A program made the translations under genes and the position numbers. This document shows, piece by piece, positions 22,330 through 33,571 of a stretch of 64,000 bases of DNA. A model generated the notes under the pieces. That model was not told where the DNA came from. It saw nothing but the letters and a program-made list of their open reading frames with translations, and did no database searches. Positions within the stretch are counted from its first letter, which is position 1. Each line of letters opens with the position of its first letter. The stretch is from Haematobia irritans. Lineage: Eukaryota > Arthropoda > Insecta > Diptera > Muscidae. The stretch is taken from contig NC_134399.1 in NCBI RefSeq assembly GCF_050003625.1, positions 152,514,473 through 152,578,472 of the forward strand, written 5' to 3'.

Positions 22330-22405
22330 GTTGGCCACGTGAAGCTGTGGTTAGCATGTCTGCCTTGCATGCAAAGGTAGTGGGTCAATCCCTGCTCCGA
22401 CCGAA
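22330..22405 (+). other. tRNA-like segment (plus)
   Basis: GGCCACGTGAAGCTGTGGTTAG, then TGCCTTGCATGCAAAGG, then TGGGTCAATCCCTG has tRNA-like stems, an A-box-like TGTGGTTAGCATG and a decayed B box. Its counterpart at 36893-36962 is on the other strand, because that element copy is inverted. Confidence 0.45.
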
Positions 22406-22810
22406 CACCATTTTTTTTTAATTTACACATTTATATTTATACTATATTCAATTTTTATGATGAAATGTGGGTTATTAAAGATTTACAGTCAGAAACAGTG
22501 ATTGATATAGACGAAATTGACTGAGCTTTTGGATAAAATATTATTTTTTTATTGCAAAAATAACAATTTTGTAACAAAAAACTAGTATTTGTATAAAAGT
22601 TTGAATTTTTTGAAGGAATTCAAAAACTCTAACAAAAGAAGAACGTGGTGTCGAGTATAAACATACAAAAATAATTTTATAATATACACATTAATTTATT
22701 TAGGCGTGAACAGTATTCTACTAGCATTTAACACTATTTTAAATGCATTTAAAACTTATCGTGTTTCGGACTTAATTTCATTTTTACTTTTAAAACCGCT
22801 ATTAGGTTGG

Positions 22811-23375
22811 CACACTCAAAAAAATTTTTTCTGATTCAATCACGAAATTAATTGATCCAATTAATTTTTTAATTGAAATGTCTTCAATCACGAAAATGAT
22901 AGTATCAATCACAGTTTTAATTGGGCATAGAAAAAATTCTTGATTAAAAAATTAATTGATTTCATTACCAAATGTCAATTAAGTTTTTAATTGATTCAAT
23001 TAAAAACTTAATTGATATTGATTGCAAACCTCAATTAATTTAGTAATTAAACAAAGGTAACTATTTTCAATTACATTCTGAATTGGCTTAGAATTTTTAG
23101 TTGAATTAACAATTGATTGTTTGAAAAAAAAAATTAATCAAAAATTTAATCACTTTTATAACTGACTTAGTCTTCCGAATTTGATTAAAAGTTAATTGTA
23201 TCAATTAACTTTTTAATTAAAAATTTTAAAATTTTCAATCATTGACTAAATTAACTTAATGTTTCTATCTTGATTAAAAAGTTTATTGTACCAATTAATT
23301 TATTAATTGGAAAAAATTTCAACTTCAATTAACTTTTTAATTGGAAATATTTTGGTGATATTTTTTTCTGTGCAT
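22811..23375. mobile_element. AT-rich foldback element (CACTCAAAAAAATTTTTTCTG ends)
   Basis: Bounded by CACTCAAAAAAATTTTTTC and GATATTTTTTTCTGTG, the interior is a dense mixture of TTAATTGA and TCAATTAA words. It has no counterpart in the homologous element at 35702-37440, so it is an insertion there. Confidence 0.55.
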
Positions 23376-23587
23376 TATCGCTCTAAAATGTTTTGCCTTT
23401 TACTTTTCTTTACTAATTCATTTGAAAGAAAATAAACTTTTTCAACTGTTTTAGCTGCAAAATTCGAACTCAACTCCTCTTGGACTACTTATTAATAAAG
23501 AGGAACTAAACTTTGTTTTTATTATTTTACAGTTTAATTTTTCACTATTTCCTCCTTTTTTCATTTTACTGTCCCAACTCTAAAAAG

Positions 23588-23938
23588 GGGAGCCACCGTG
23601 GTGCAATGGTTAGCATGCCCGCCATGAATACACAAGGTCGTGGGTTCGATTCCTTCTTCGACCGAACACCAAAAAGTTTTTCAGCGGCGGATTATCCCAC
23701 CTCAGTAATGCTGGTGACATTTCTGAGGGTTTCAAAGCTTCTCTAAGTGGTTTCACTGCAATGTGGAACGCCGTTCGGACTCGGCTATAAAAAGGAGGTC
23801 CCTTGTCATTGAGCTTAACATGGAATCGGGCAGCACTCAGTGATAAGAGAGAAGAGAAGTTCACCAATGTGGTATCACAATGGACTGAATAGTCTAAGTG
23901 AGTCGGAATATCGGGCTGCCACTGCACCTAAACTAACC
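23588..23938 (+). mobile_element. tRNA-derived SINE, near full length
   Basis: The 5' tRNA-like head GGAGCCACCGTGGTGCAATG, then GTTAGCATGCC, includes an A box and the B box GGTTCGATTCC (23643-23653). The body follows (GGATTATCCCACCTCAGTAATG, GGAACGCCGTTCGGACTCGG, CATGGAATCGGGCAGCAC) and the tail is degenerate (ACCTAAACTAACC). Pol III transcription and LINE-assisted insertion are expected from the family type. Confidence 0.8.
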
Positions 23939-24406
23939 GAGGTAAGCGGCAGCTCGTTATATTTAGGCTCACATGTTTTCTTTTATTTTTTCTTTTCTTG
24001 TAAAATAGGTCGAAAAGGTTTCGAATTCTGTTGTGAAAATAGTGTCTCGTACAATAACAAATTGAGGAAATTTTCAACACTGCCGACAAACGGTCAAATC
24101 GGATCTTCAAAAAAAAAAGAAAACAAAAGTGCTCTAGTCGAATTTGAAGATTACAAAAAAACCGTTATTTTGCATTAGTTCTACAGATATAATGATATTT
24201 TAGCATTTCGACTACATCAAAACCTGGACCCATATATCTCTTCTTACAATAACAAAACGAACCTATGCCAATCCGTACCAAATTTCCTTGAAGGCTGTGG
24301 CGGGATTACCAACGACAGAAAGGCGGTCTGACGTTGACATTTTTAGCTTATATAAGCGGAAATCGACGTTGTCAACATATTATATTCCCCCAAATAATAG
24401 GTTTAA
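23939..24406. other. No gene seen
   Basis: Mixed AT-rich DNA between the SINE and the family C element. Short open frames here have no recognisable similarity. Confidence 0.4.
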
Positions 24407-26037
24407 CAAGTATATACACCAGTAAGTTCGGGCGGACCGAATCTTAAATACCCACCACCATGGATCAAATATAATAGTTTAGTTTCAAAACTCATCATCG
24501 TAGCGGGTTACTTGATAATATATAGCATTTTAGGGGGTTTGATGACAAATCTTCTCCCAAGCAAATCAGTTCAACCAGTACGCTTCCCGAAGAAAAAAAT
24601 TAAAGATTCTACCTATGAAGACCAGCTCAGATTCTGGATTTATGAGAACCAATTTTGTTTGAGTTTTAGAGAAATCATAAACATATCGTGTATATAGAAT
24701 GAAAACGCCTTGATTTGAAGTCCTAGAAATAAATTCGGGAGTTACGTCTATATGGGGTCTATACCAAAACATGGACCAACACTCACCACCTCTAAATGTT
24801 CCTCAAATACCTCTAGAATTCCACTTTCAGACGAATTGGTGAAAACTACGAATTCTAGAAGCCCAAGAAGTAAAATCGAGAGATCAGTCTATATAGGGGC
24901 TATACCATAACATGGACCGATACGGAGCATTTTCGACACACCTCTTTATGGTCCTAAGATACGTCTATATTTCTAATTTCCGGAAATTTGGATAAAAACT
25001 ACGGATTCTAGAAGCCCAAGAAAGAAAGTCGGGAAATCGGTCTATATGGGGGCTATATCAAAATATCGACCAATAGGCACCATTTGCGACACACCTATTT
25101 GTGATCTTAAAATACCTCTAGATTTTCAATTTCAAGCAAATCGGCTAGAAAATATAGTCTCTGGACGCCCAAGCGGTAAAACCGAGAGATCGGTCTATAT
25201 GGGGGTTATACCAAAAAAATAGACCGATACACCTCAATTTCGGCACACATATTTGGGGTCCCAAAACACCTCTATATTTCCAATAGGCAAATCGCAAATC
25301 GGGTAATAAATACAGTTTATAGAAGCCAAAGAATAAAAATCGGGAGATCGGTCTATATGGCGGCTATACCAAAACATGGACCGATACGGACCATTTTCGA
25401 CCCACCTCTTTAAGGTCCCCAAATACCTCTAAATTTCCAATTTCAGGCAAATCGGATAGTAAATACAGTTTCTAGAAGCCTAAGAAACAAAATAGGGAGA
25501 TCGGTCTATATGGGGCTATGCCAAAACATGGATCGATACGGACCATTTTCGACACACCTCTTTATGGTCCTAAAATACCTCTAGATTTTCAATTTCACGA
25601 AAACCGGATAGAAAATACAGTTTCTAGACGCCCAAGAAGCAAAATCGGGAGATCGGTCTATATGGGGGCTATACCAAAGCATGGTCCGATGGGCACCATT
25701 TTCGGCACACCTCTTTATGGTCCTCAAGTACCTCTAGATTTTCAATTTCATGCTAATTGGACAAAAACTACGTTTTTTATAAGCCCAAGACTCCAAATCG
25801 AGGTTTATATGGGGACTATATCAAAACTTGGACCGATATAGCCCATCTTCGAACTTGACCTGCCTGAAATCAAAAAACGAATCTGTGCCAAATTCCAGGA
25901 CGATAGCGCAATTAGTGAAGGCTGTAGCGTGATTACAACAGACAGACGTCTTAGATTTCTCCCTGATCAAGAATATATATACTTTATATAGTCGGAAGTC
26001 GATATTTCGTTGTGTTACACACAGAATGACAAACTTA

Positions 26038-27221
26038 AAGGGTGATACGGTCAAAATTTGGTCAATATAAACTTATCGTATTTCTTTCAATTTTGCATTT
26101 AAAAAACCTGAACACCCCTCATTTTGAAGGAGTGTATGTGTAGAATGTTGCTCCTATTTTGATTTTGGAATTCACTCTTAAGTTGTCAAAATGCCGTCCA
26201 AGCAAGAAGAGCAGCGTATCAAAATTTTGCTCGCGCATCGCGAAAATCCGAGCTACTCGCACGCAAAGCTGGCAAAATCGCTAAAAGTTGCCAAATCAAC
26301 CGTTACAAATGTTCAATTCAAGCGAAACCCTAACCTCTCTCTCCGAGATGCCGCAAATAAGCTGCACGTCTACAACCGTGCATCGAGCCAAAAAACGAGC
26401 CGGACTATCGACTTATAAGAAGGTAGTGACTCCAAATCGCGGTGATAAACAAAATACGACGGCCAAAGCGCGATCCCGGAGGCTGTGCACGACGATGCTG
26501 ACGAAGTTTGCCTGCGTGGTAATGGACGACGAAACCTACGTCAAAGCCGACTACAAGCAGCTTCCGGGACAGGAGTTTTATACGGCAAAAGGAAGGGGAA
26601 AGGTAGCAGATATTTTCAAGCACATAAAACTGTCAAAGTTCGCAAAGAAATATCTGGTTTGGCAAGCCATCTGTACCTGTGGCTTGAAAAGCAGCATTTT
26701 CATAGCTTCCGGGACTGTCAACCAAGAAATTTACGTGAAAGAGTGTCTGCTGCCTTTCCTGAAGAAACACGATTGTTCCGTACTGTTTTGGCCGTATTTG
26801 GCATCTTGCCATTACGGTAAAAAGGCCATGGAGTGGTACGCCGCCAACAACGTGCAGGTGGTTCCCAAGGACAAGAACCCTCCCAACACGCCAGAGCTCC
26901 GCCCAATTGAGAAATACTGGGCTATTGTGAAGCGGAACCTAAAGAAGACAAAAAAAACTGCTAAGGACGAGCAGCAGTTCAAGGCAAACTGGCTTTCTGC
27001 GGCGAAGAAGGTGGACAAGGTGACTGTACAAAATCTGATGGCAGGTGTCAAGCGTGAGGCCCGGCAATTCGGATTTGGAAAAGCGAAAGCCTAACTGAAT
27101 ATTTTTCCTGAATTTTATACTAATTGAACTTGAAAAAGAAATTTAATTTGATTTTTTAAATAAATGATTTCACCGATTTACACGCGTTTTCCCTTGACCA
27201 AATTTTGACCGTATCATCCTT
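26038..27221 (+). mobile_element. Tc1/mariner-type DD37E transposon, full length with TIRs and TA duplication
   Basis: The left end AAGGGTGATACGGTCAAAAT and the right end (reverse complement AAGGATGATACGGTCAAAAT) are near-identical inverted repeats, with TA at 26036-26037 and 27222-27223. The pre-insertion site survives in the sister family C copy. The single gene inside is damaged (next entry). Confidence 0.8.
26191..27094 (+). pseudogene. DD37E-type Tc1/mariner transposase, broken
   Basis: The N-terminal helix-turn-helix portion starts at ATG 26191 (MPSKQEEQRIKILLAHRE). After TVTNV the expected linker is missing, and QFKRNPNLSLRDAANKL follows directly, so an internal deletion is likely. 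The frame then shifts near 26370, where TTVHRAKKRAGLSTYKK continues in another frame to the TAA at about 27092. The first catalytic Asp (MDDETY) is present. The C-terminal PELRPIEKYW supplies the final Glu. The second Asp position of the triad reads FWPYLASCHY, where FWPDLASCHY is expected, giving spacing consistent with DD37E but with Asp replaced by Tyr. The copy should be inactive on three counts. DD37E elements are known from mosquitoes; other assignment within IS630/Tc1/mariner is possible. Confidence 0.75.
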
Positions 27222-27454
27222 TATTATACCCCCATCACCATTCTATTGTGATGGGTATAAAAATGGTCGCAAGCAATGATTGAATCCCTGAAAGGTTATG
27301 CTGATTGTTTGATGGAATTGATGCTACATTGAACTGTCTATGACTGAAGAGGTTGAAGCAAACAATCGCAAAAAAGGATAGAACTGATCAACGGAAAGGT
27401 CTCCGTCGCCAACAGGACAATGCTAGAATATCGTTGATAACTCGGATAAAACCA

Positions 27455-27655
27455 CACAGAAAAAATATTGTCTTGAGGCCAAAGATGTCAAGTCCTTAAA
27501 ATACGAATGAGAATTTAGCTTAGCATAGAAGATGAACAAGAATTGTGTCTTAAATGTGTCTTTACTTCAATTCTCCGGTTCTTTTGCACGGAACCAATAC
27601 CAGAATCATTAGTGTAAAGACAATATCTTTGGAACCGGGCACACATTTATCCAGT
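27455..27655. mobile_element. CACTGAAAAA-family fragment
   Basis: CACAGAAAAAATATTGTCTTGAGGCCAAAG opens it, and AATACCAGAATCATTAGTG plus ATCTTTGGAACCGGGCAC close it. The two ends of the family are joined with most of the middle deleted. Confidence 0.55.
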
Positions 27656-28659
27656 GTGGGAGAGCTTGGCTGTCATCACCGGCCTTCCAATTGTTTTCGG
27701 TCAATACAGAACTCTCTTAATGCATAGCAATTAACTTCAAGAGAAGCCTGTGACAGAAAAGAAATAAATTTGTGACATAATAGAACTTTGTCGAATTTTT
27801 TAAAGGAATGCAATTTCGAAAAAATGTTCTATAGAAATACAATTTTGTTGAAATTTTAAATGTCTCATTATTATCTTAAACTTGTTGCCCTCTAATCCCT
27901 TTGAAATTTGATGGTTTCTTTCGGCAAATAAAGACATCATTCTTACCCTATTTTGTACACAAATTGATACTTGATATCAAAAACACTCAGAAAATTTCAT
28001 AGAAGTTGAGATATATGAGATCAAATGTACCATGTTTTGTGACAACAGACACCACACTCTAATCCCGACTAAATAAAGAATAATTAATTAGAAAATTGAG
28101 ATAGTCAGTCTTCAGCATTAATGTCTGGACGACGATGACACATGACACATTTTCTGCGCCCCCCTCCGCCATGTGTGATAATGTTGCTATCATCAACCCC
28201 AAGTACTAAAATCACCACAGAATTTTTTGTTTGGGATACTAAATCACTAAACATCAGAACAGTGGTATTTTTTCTTGTCGTCATCATAGTCGTTGTCACT
28301 GCATCATTAAAATTCCATACAAATCTCGCAGTAATGAAATTTAAATCACTACACACAAGGAACTACCGACCCCCATTGCCATAAAAGGAAGACATTATTT
28401 TATGGAGTCAACATGACGATAAATAAATATCGAATCTGTTGACAATCATGTCCCCCTTAATTTCATGATGAAGATCCTGCCAAGGGTTTCTGTTGGATGA
28501 ATCTCAACCACAATATATACGGAGCTGCTGGTTGATATAGTCGATGGTAACTTAAACTGTCGATACGGTGTGGTGGTTGCAAATATTTCATGGAACGTGT
28601 GGAAGATTGTTTAGCAACTACTGTTACGGTGTTGTTCCGGGTTCTGGATGCTTTACGGA
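27656..28659. other. Apparently single-copy DNA, no gene seen
   Basis: This is less AT-rich than the surroundings, with short open frames on both strands at 28105-28384 and no recognisable domain. It holds the target site (TTTACGGA) of the hAT-like element that follows. Confidence 0.4.
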
Positions 28660-30127
28660 CAGCGTTGCCAATTTAGCTTTTTTCCCGCTAGATTTGGCTT
28701 TTTTTGAAGACGTTTAGCGGGAAAAAAATGCATTTAGCTTTTAGCTTTTTTTCTGGCTTTTTTTCATGCCCCTTTTAGCTATTTTTGGCTTTTTTTATTT
28801 TCGACATGTTCCTATTGAAATATGGATAAAACTTCGTTTTTATCTAAGCCTTGCTGTCAGAATAAGGTTTTCCACATATTTCAATTCCTTATATAAACTG
28901 TCAGTAAATTATTAGGAATATTAGCATTTGACTCGTTTATTATGATATAACTAAATTAAAATAGTAGATGTGAATTGCTTTGTACATTGAAAAAATATTG
29001 TTGTGAGGCCAAAGATTTCATTTCCTTAAAATACGAACGCGAATTTTGGTTATAATAGCATTTGTGAATTTCTCTTATATAAACTGTTTTCCTTGTCCAA
29101 TAGCCGATAAATTCTTTTTGTCCGTATAGTTAAGTGATTCAACTTAAAAATGGGTATCTTTTCATGAAAGAAGGCTAGGGTCAATTCTAAAAAATTCTTA
29201 AAATTAATGAAATAGTCTTTAAATTTGTGGAGTTTTTGTATCTTGACCACAAACCAAAATAGCGTTCAAAAATAGAAGAGGTTTTTCAACATTTTATTTT
29301 AAAAACGTATCATGAAGAAAAAGCTGAAAAAAACGAATATTTAAATTCAAATTTGACTCGGAATCAATACCAAAATCATTAGTGTACAAAATCTTTGGAA
29401 CCGAATATAGAAATAATTAAGGAAATAAAGTTTTGAATGTGGTATTATTTTTTTAACATCAAAAAATGCAATGAAAAAATTCGTAGTGATAGGATCAAAA
29501 CAAATCTGCTATATATTAATGGAATGGATTTACATTTACGAAAATTGGACAACAATAGGTTTATATGGGAAATTTTCGAATAAAAGTTATTCAATATAAA
29601 CTTGCAAGACAGTTAGAATGGGTTTTATTCTCTTGGGTAAAATTAGGAGAAGTGTTCTCGTTCACGAATTTATCATTAATTCAGTTAAAACGAAATATAT
29701 TGATATTTTCTAATGCAGTTCTATGTGACATTATGCAATATATCGCACATTGGACTTGTTGATGATTAACCAGCTGGCAATTGCAAGTTTACTGGGAAAA
29801 ATGTTTTTACTAGGAAATATAAACGAAGGACTTCCAGTAAAAATTTGTGATAGTAATCAAAATGTATCGAGTACGCAAACAGAGCTAATATGACTTAAAT
29901 TTTCTTACAGTCTCACAGAAATTGAATTAAAATGAATACAATTAAAATAATATGCATTTTAAGTGAAATAAAGCCTTTAAGTTTGTTAAATTTCAATCAA
30001 AAATGTGACTTTTGATACAAAAAATTTTAGCTTTTTTTCTAGCTATTTTTTAAAATTTTTTAGCTTTTTTTGGCTAGTTTTTTGGACAAATCTAGCGGTT
30101 TTTTGTGAAACAATTCTGGCAACGCTG
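28660..30127. mobile_element. Non-autonomous hAT-like element with 8-bp duplication TTTACGGA
   Basis: The terminal repeats CAGCGTTGCCA and TGGCAACGCTG are perfect, and the flanks carry TTTACGGA at 28652-28659 and 30128-30135. An 8-bp duplication and CA..TG ends are typical of hAT elements. Subterminal regions on both sides are packed with TTTAGCTTTTTT and GGCTTTTTT motifs, like hAT transposase-binding repeats. No hAT transposase is encoded. A CACTGAAAAA-type fragment is nested at about 28988-29410. Window position 1-11 is the end of another copy. Confidence 0.8.
28988..29410. mobile_element. CACTGAAAAA-family element nested in the hAT-like element
   Basis: It starts after TA with CATTGAAAAAATATTGTTGT and GAGGCCAAAGATTTC, and ends with CAATACCAAAATCATTAGTG and AATCTTTGGAACCG. 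It matches the 45448 copy in the same orientation, internally shortened. Confidence 0.55.
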
Positions 30128-30276
30128 TTTACGGATAACAACATCCGCCGTGTTTAACGACTCATCCAATTTACAGTTAGACATCATCAACCGGCAGGTT
30201 GCACAATGGGCAGTCATTAATGAAAATAAAATTGCGAAAAATGTTCTATAAAAGTAAACTACAAGAAAAAAAAAAA

Positions 30277-31973
30277 CAAGTATATACAGCAGTAAGTTCG
30301 GCTGGGCCGAATCTTAAATACCCACCACCATGAACCAAATATTTGGGTTTCCTTTGAAATTTCAGGAGGGCTTGAGGACTTGAGGACACTTTCCGAAGAT
30401 AAATTTAAAGATTTCACCTATGAGGACTATATCAGATTCTGGATTTATAAGAACCATTTTTGTTTGAGTTTTAGAGGAATCATTAACATCTCTTGTAAGT
30501 GTGCAAGAATATTATAAAATAACGTCTTGATTTGAAATCTTAAATTTGTAGAAGTAAAATCTGGAAATTTTACATTGAGTTTCAAGCAATTTTCATGATC
30601 AGTGCGCCTTCTACACCCTCAAGAAGTGAAGTCGGTCTATATGGAGGCATTACCAAATGGACCGATAAAAACTTAATCCGATACACGTTTTTATGAGCCT
30701 AAAATACCAGAATATTTACAATTTCAGGAAAAATTGGGTTTCTAGAAACCCAAGGAGTTAAATCGGGAGATCGTTCTTATGGGGGCTATACTAAAATATT
30801 GACCGATACTCACCGCTTTCGGCACACCTCTTTATGACCCGAAAATACCTCTAGATTTCTAATTTCAGGCAAATAGGATTAAAGCTTCGGATTCTGGAAG
30901 CCCAAGAAGTAAAATCGGGAAATCGGTCTATATGGGGGCTATACCAAAATATGGACCGATACTCACCATTTTCGGCAGACCTCTTTATGGTCCTAAAATA
31001 CCTCTAGATTTCCAATTTCAGACAAATTGGATACAAACTACGGTTTCTATAAGCCCATGACCCGAAATCGGGTGATCGTTTAATGTGCGGACCATACCAA
31101 AACATGGACCAATACTCACAATTTTTGGCCCACGTATTTGTAGTCCTACAATACCTCTAGATTTCCAATTTCAGGCAAATTGGATAAAAACTGCGGTTTC
31201 TATAAGCCCAAGAAGTAAAATCGGGAGATCGGTCTATATGGGGGCTATACCAAAACATGGACCGATACTCACTATTTTTGGCACACCTCTTTATGGTTAT
31301 AAAATACCTCTATATTTAAAATTTCAGGCAAATCGGATAAAAACCTCGATTTCTATAAGCCCAAGACCCCAAATCGGGAGGTCGGTTTATATGGGGACCA
31401 TACCAAAACATGGACCCATGCTCATCATTTTTGGCACACCTCTTTATGGTTATTAAATACCTCTAGATTTCCAATTTCTGGTAAATTGAATGAAATTGCG
31501 GATTCCAGAAGTCCAAGAAGTAAAATCGGGTTATCGGTCTATATGGGGCTATACCAAAACATGGACCGATACTCACCATTGGCACACCCCTTTATGGTCA
31601 TAAAATACCTCTAGATTTCAAATTTCAAATTGGATGAAAACTACGATTTCTATAAGCCCAATACCCCAAATCGGGAGGTCGGTTTATATGGGGACTTTAT
31701 CAAAACCTGGACCGATATAGCCCATCTTCGAACTTGACCTGCCTGCAGACAAAAGACGAGTTTGTACAAAATTTCGGCACGATTGCTTCATTATTGAAGA
31801 CTGTAGCGTGATTACAACAGACAGACAGAAGAACATCGTTATATCGTCTTAGAATTTCTCCCTGATCAAGAATATATATACTTTATATAGTCGGAAATCG
31901 ATATTTCGATGTGTTACAAACGGAATGACAAACTTATTATACCCCGTCACCATTCTATGGTGGTGGGTATAAT
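30277..31973 (+). mobile_element. Family C tandem-repeat element, uninterrupted copy
   Basis: The 5' end CAAGTATATACAGCAGTAAG with GTTCGGCTGGGCCGAATC and ACCCACCACCATG is followed by a unique segment, then 153-bp units (GGGGG tracts at about 30934, 31087 (diverged) and 31240). The 3' end is TTATTATACCCCGTCACC, then ATGGTGGTGGGTATAA. It provides the empty-site reference for the DD37E insertion in the other copy. Confidence 0.7.
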
Positions 31974-32044
31974 TATATGAAAATAAGCATTGAGACAATA
32001 AGCAATAAGGTTCCAAAAAAAAAAGTGAGGCACTATATAAAATG

Positions 32045-32120
32045 GTGATGGCGGTTAGGTATGCCCGATATTTCAGTCCATTGTGATACCACAGTGGTGA
32101 ACTTCTCTCTGGTGCTGGGC
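32045..32120 (-). mobile_element. SINE fragment
   Basis: GGTTAGGTATGCCCGATATT, then CAGTCCATTGTGATACCACA, then GTGGTGAACTTCTCTC match the 3' part of the tRNA-derived SINE in reverse. Confidence 0.65.
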
Positions 32121-32184
32121 GCACAATAAGTTTGACATTCCATTTGTAACTCATCAAAATAGCGATTTCTGTCTATATAAAGTA

Positions 32185-32570
32185 CCCAGCAAAACATGGA
32201 GCACTATTTCAGCAGGATTGTAAGTGAGAGAGGCACTACCAATTGTTTTTTTTTTTTTTTTGTGGGCGATGTCCCGATTTAGAGCAGTTTCTACATAGCG
32301 CTGATATAATTGCTCATTTTAATAGAAATATTGCTCAGAAGTGATATATAATCTTGAGTATAGCATTGTTGGCGTTAAGGAAAACAGCACTACCTTTCAT
32401 GCACCTATACTGCATGAATTGGTTGCAATACCGTAAACGAATGATCATAAACTAGTTTGATTACTCGTTTACATTATTGCCACCGATTCATGCAGTGTGT
32501 ATGCACTGCCTACTTTATTGTATACCAAAAGCGCAACTAAACTCTTACAGCTGAAGTATTTTTTGCTGGG
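32185..32570. mobile_element. CCCAGCAAAA-ended MITE, 386 bp, different interior
   Basis: The ends CCCAGCAAAACATGGAGC and AGTATTTTTTGCTGGG form inverted repeats. The left flank is TA but the right flank is AA. Internally there are GAGCACTATTTCAGC and ACTGCATGAAT/ATTCATGCAGT words, not the sequence of the 605-bp CCCAGCAAAA element, so it is a separate subfamily. Confidence 0.55.
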
Positions 32571-32685
32571 AAAAGTGATACCTCATATTGTATGACACAC
32601 AGTTCCACCTTTTTAGGAAGACACCTAGAATAGGGATCTTAATTAGAATCAAAAATCGAGGAGCATTCAATAACGCGCATCCCAG

Positions 32686-32743
32686 CAAAAAAAGCGACGC
32701 CAAAAATGTAGTGAAAATGTTATTTTTGGATTCGGAATTGGTA
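32686..32743 (+). mobile_element. Left-end fragment of the 605-bp CCCAGCAAAA MITE
   Basis: CCCAGCAAAAAAAGCGACGC, then AGTGAAAATGTTATTTTTGG, matches the first about 58 bp of the element at 48645. It is cut off by the insertion of the next element. Confidence 0.6.
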
Positions 32744-33256
32744 CACCGAAAAAAAAGTGAACTGTTTTATAGGAAGAATGAACTACCTCGCACGAAAATT
32801 GAACTAAATTTTACTCCACATTTTGAAATTTCCACAAAGCGTTGTTAAAACCAGGAAATTTTAATGCCCTGTTGTACTTTTTAACTGCAGTTCACAAAAT
32901 TACATCATCTCATAGAAGAAAAAATTAACTAAAAGTAAAGAAGGAAATCATTGGCGGCAAATCATGACCATTTTAACCATACAGTGAACTACTGTTCACT
33001 GTATTTGGAAATCGTACGAAAATCTTCTTTTGCTTTAGTTAATATTGAACTTATGTGTACGGTCTTTGAACTTTATACCCACGTTTAGTTCATAAAATTT
33101 TTGAGACATACTTAAAAGAAGTAGGATATCATTAAGCTGTAGAAAATTTCGAAAAAAAAAATAATAAAATTTAACTACTAACAAATTATTTATTTTTTTG
33201 TCAATAGAAATAAGTTAAATTTAGCGTTAGTTTAACTACGGCAATTTTTTTCTGTG
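32744..33256 (+). mobile_element. CACNGAAAAAA-family MITE, 513 bp, TA duplication
   Basis: The ends CACCGAAAAAAAAGTGAACT and AATTTTTTTCTGTG are flanked by TA at 32742-32743 and 33257-33258. Copies or fragments are at 79-517 (reverse), 44251-44590 and 50905-51310. No coding capacity. Confidence 0.65.
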
Positions 33257-33571
33257 TAGAAACTTTAAATTTAACTTTAGGAAGCGTACCATTTGACAGT
33301 ATCTGCCAAAAAATCCTCCTGAAATTCTATATATTTTCAAGTAACCCACTACGACCAAGACTTTTCAAAAGACACTTTTATGGTGGGTAACAGCTTGGCT
33401 GATAAGTCCCCGGTCTGACACATAGATGGCGTCGCTAGTATTAAATGCATATTATTTTTATATAGTACCAACCTTCAAATGATTCGTGTCAAAATTTGAC
33501 GTCACTAAGTCAATTAGTTTGTGAGATAGAGCGTCTTTTGTGAAGGAACTTTTGTTATTATGAAAAAAAAA

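Larger units (their letters stand above)
21608..23590 (-). mobile_element. Long TIR-type element with two tRNA-like segments, interrupted copy
   Basis: In reverse orientation this matches the element at 35702-37440: TATGTTCCAAACATATTTTGC, then GGAAGCATTTTGAGCCC, then a tRNA-like stretch, then GCAGCGCCCACGAGCCC, a second tRNA-like stretch, and finally CACTATTTCCTCC...CCCAACTCTAAAAAG. AT-rich elements are inserted at 21668-21955 and 22811-23375. A SINE begins at its right edge (23588). There is no protein-coding gene. Confidence 0.6.
24407..27261 (+). mobile_element. Family C tandem-repeat element, interrupted by a DD37E transposon
   Basis: The 5' end is CAAGTATATACACCAGTAAG with the palindromic GTTCGGGCGGACCGAATC and ACCCACCACCATGG. 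Units of about 153 bp follow (GGTCTATATGGGGGCTATAC, then CATGGACCGATAC, then CACACCTCTTTATGGTC). The 3' end TTATTATACCCCCATCACC continues to TGATGGGTATAAAA. The DD37E transposon sits in the 3' segment at a TA, and the uninterrupted sequence is visible in the copy at 30277-31973 (ACTTATTATACC). Confidence 0.7.

Noticed and set aside
22148..22405. Two genuine tRNA genes
   Set aside because: Only partial tRNA-like features. No convincing acceptor-stem pairing, and the segments recur inside copies of one mobile element.
32185..32570. Assignment to the same 605-bp CCCAGCAAAA element
   Set aside because: Only the terminal 10 bases agree; the interior differs and the right flank lacks TA.
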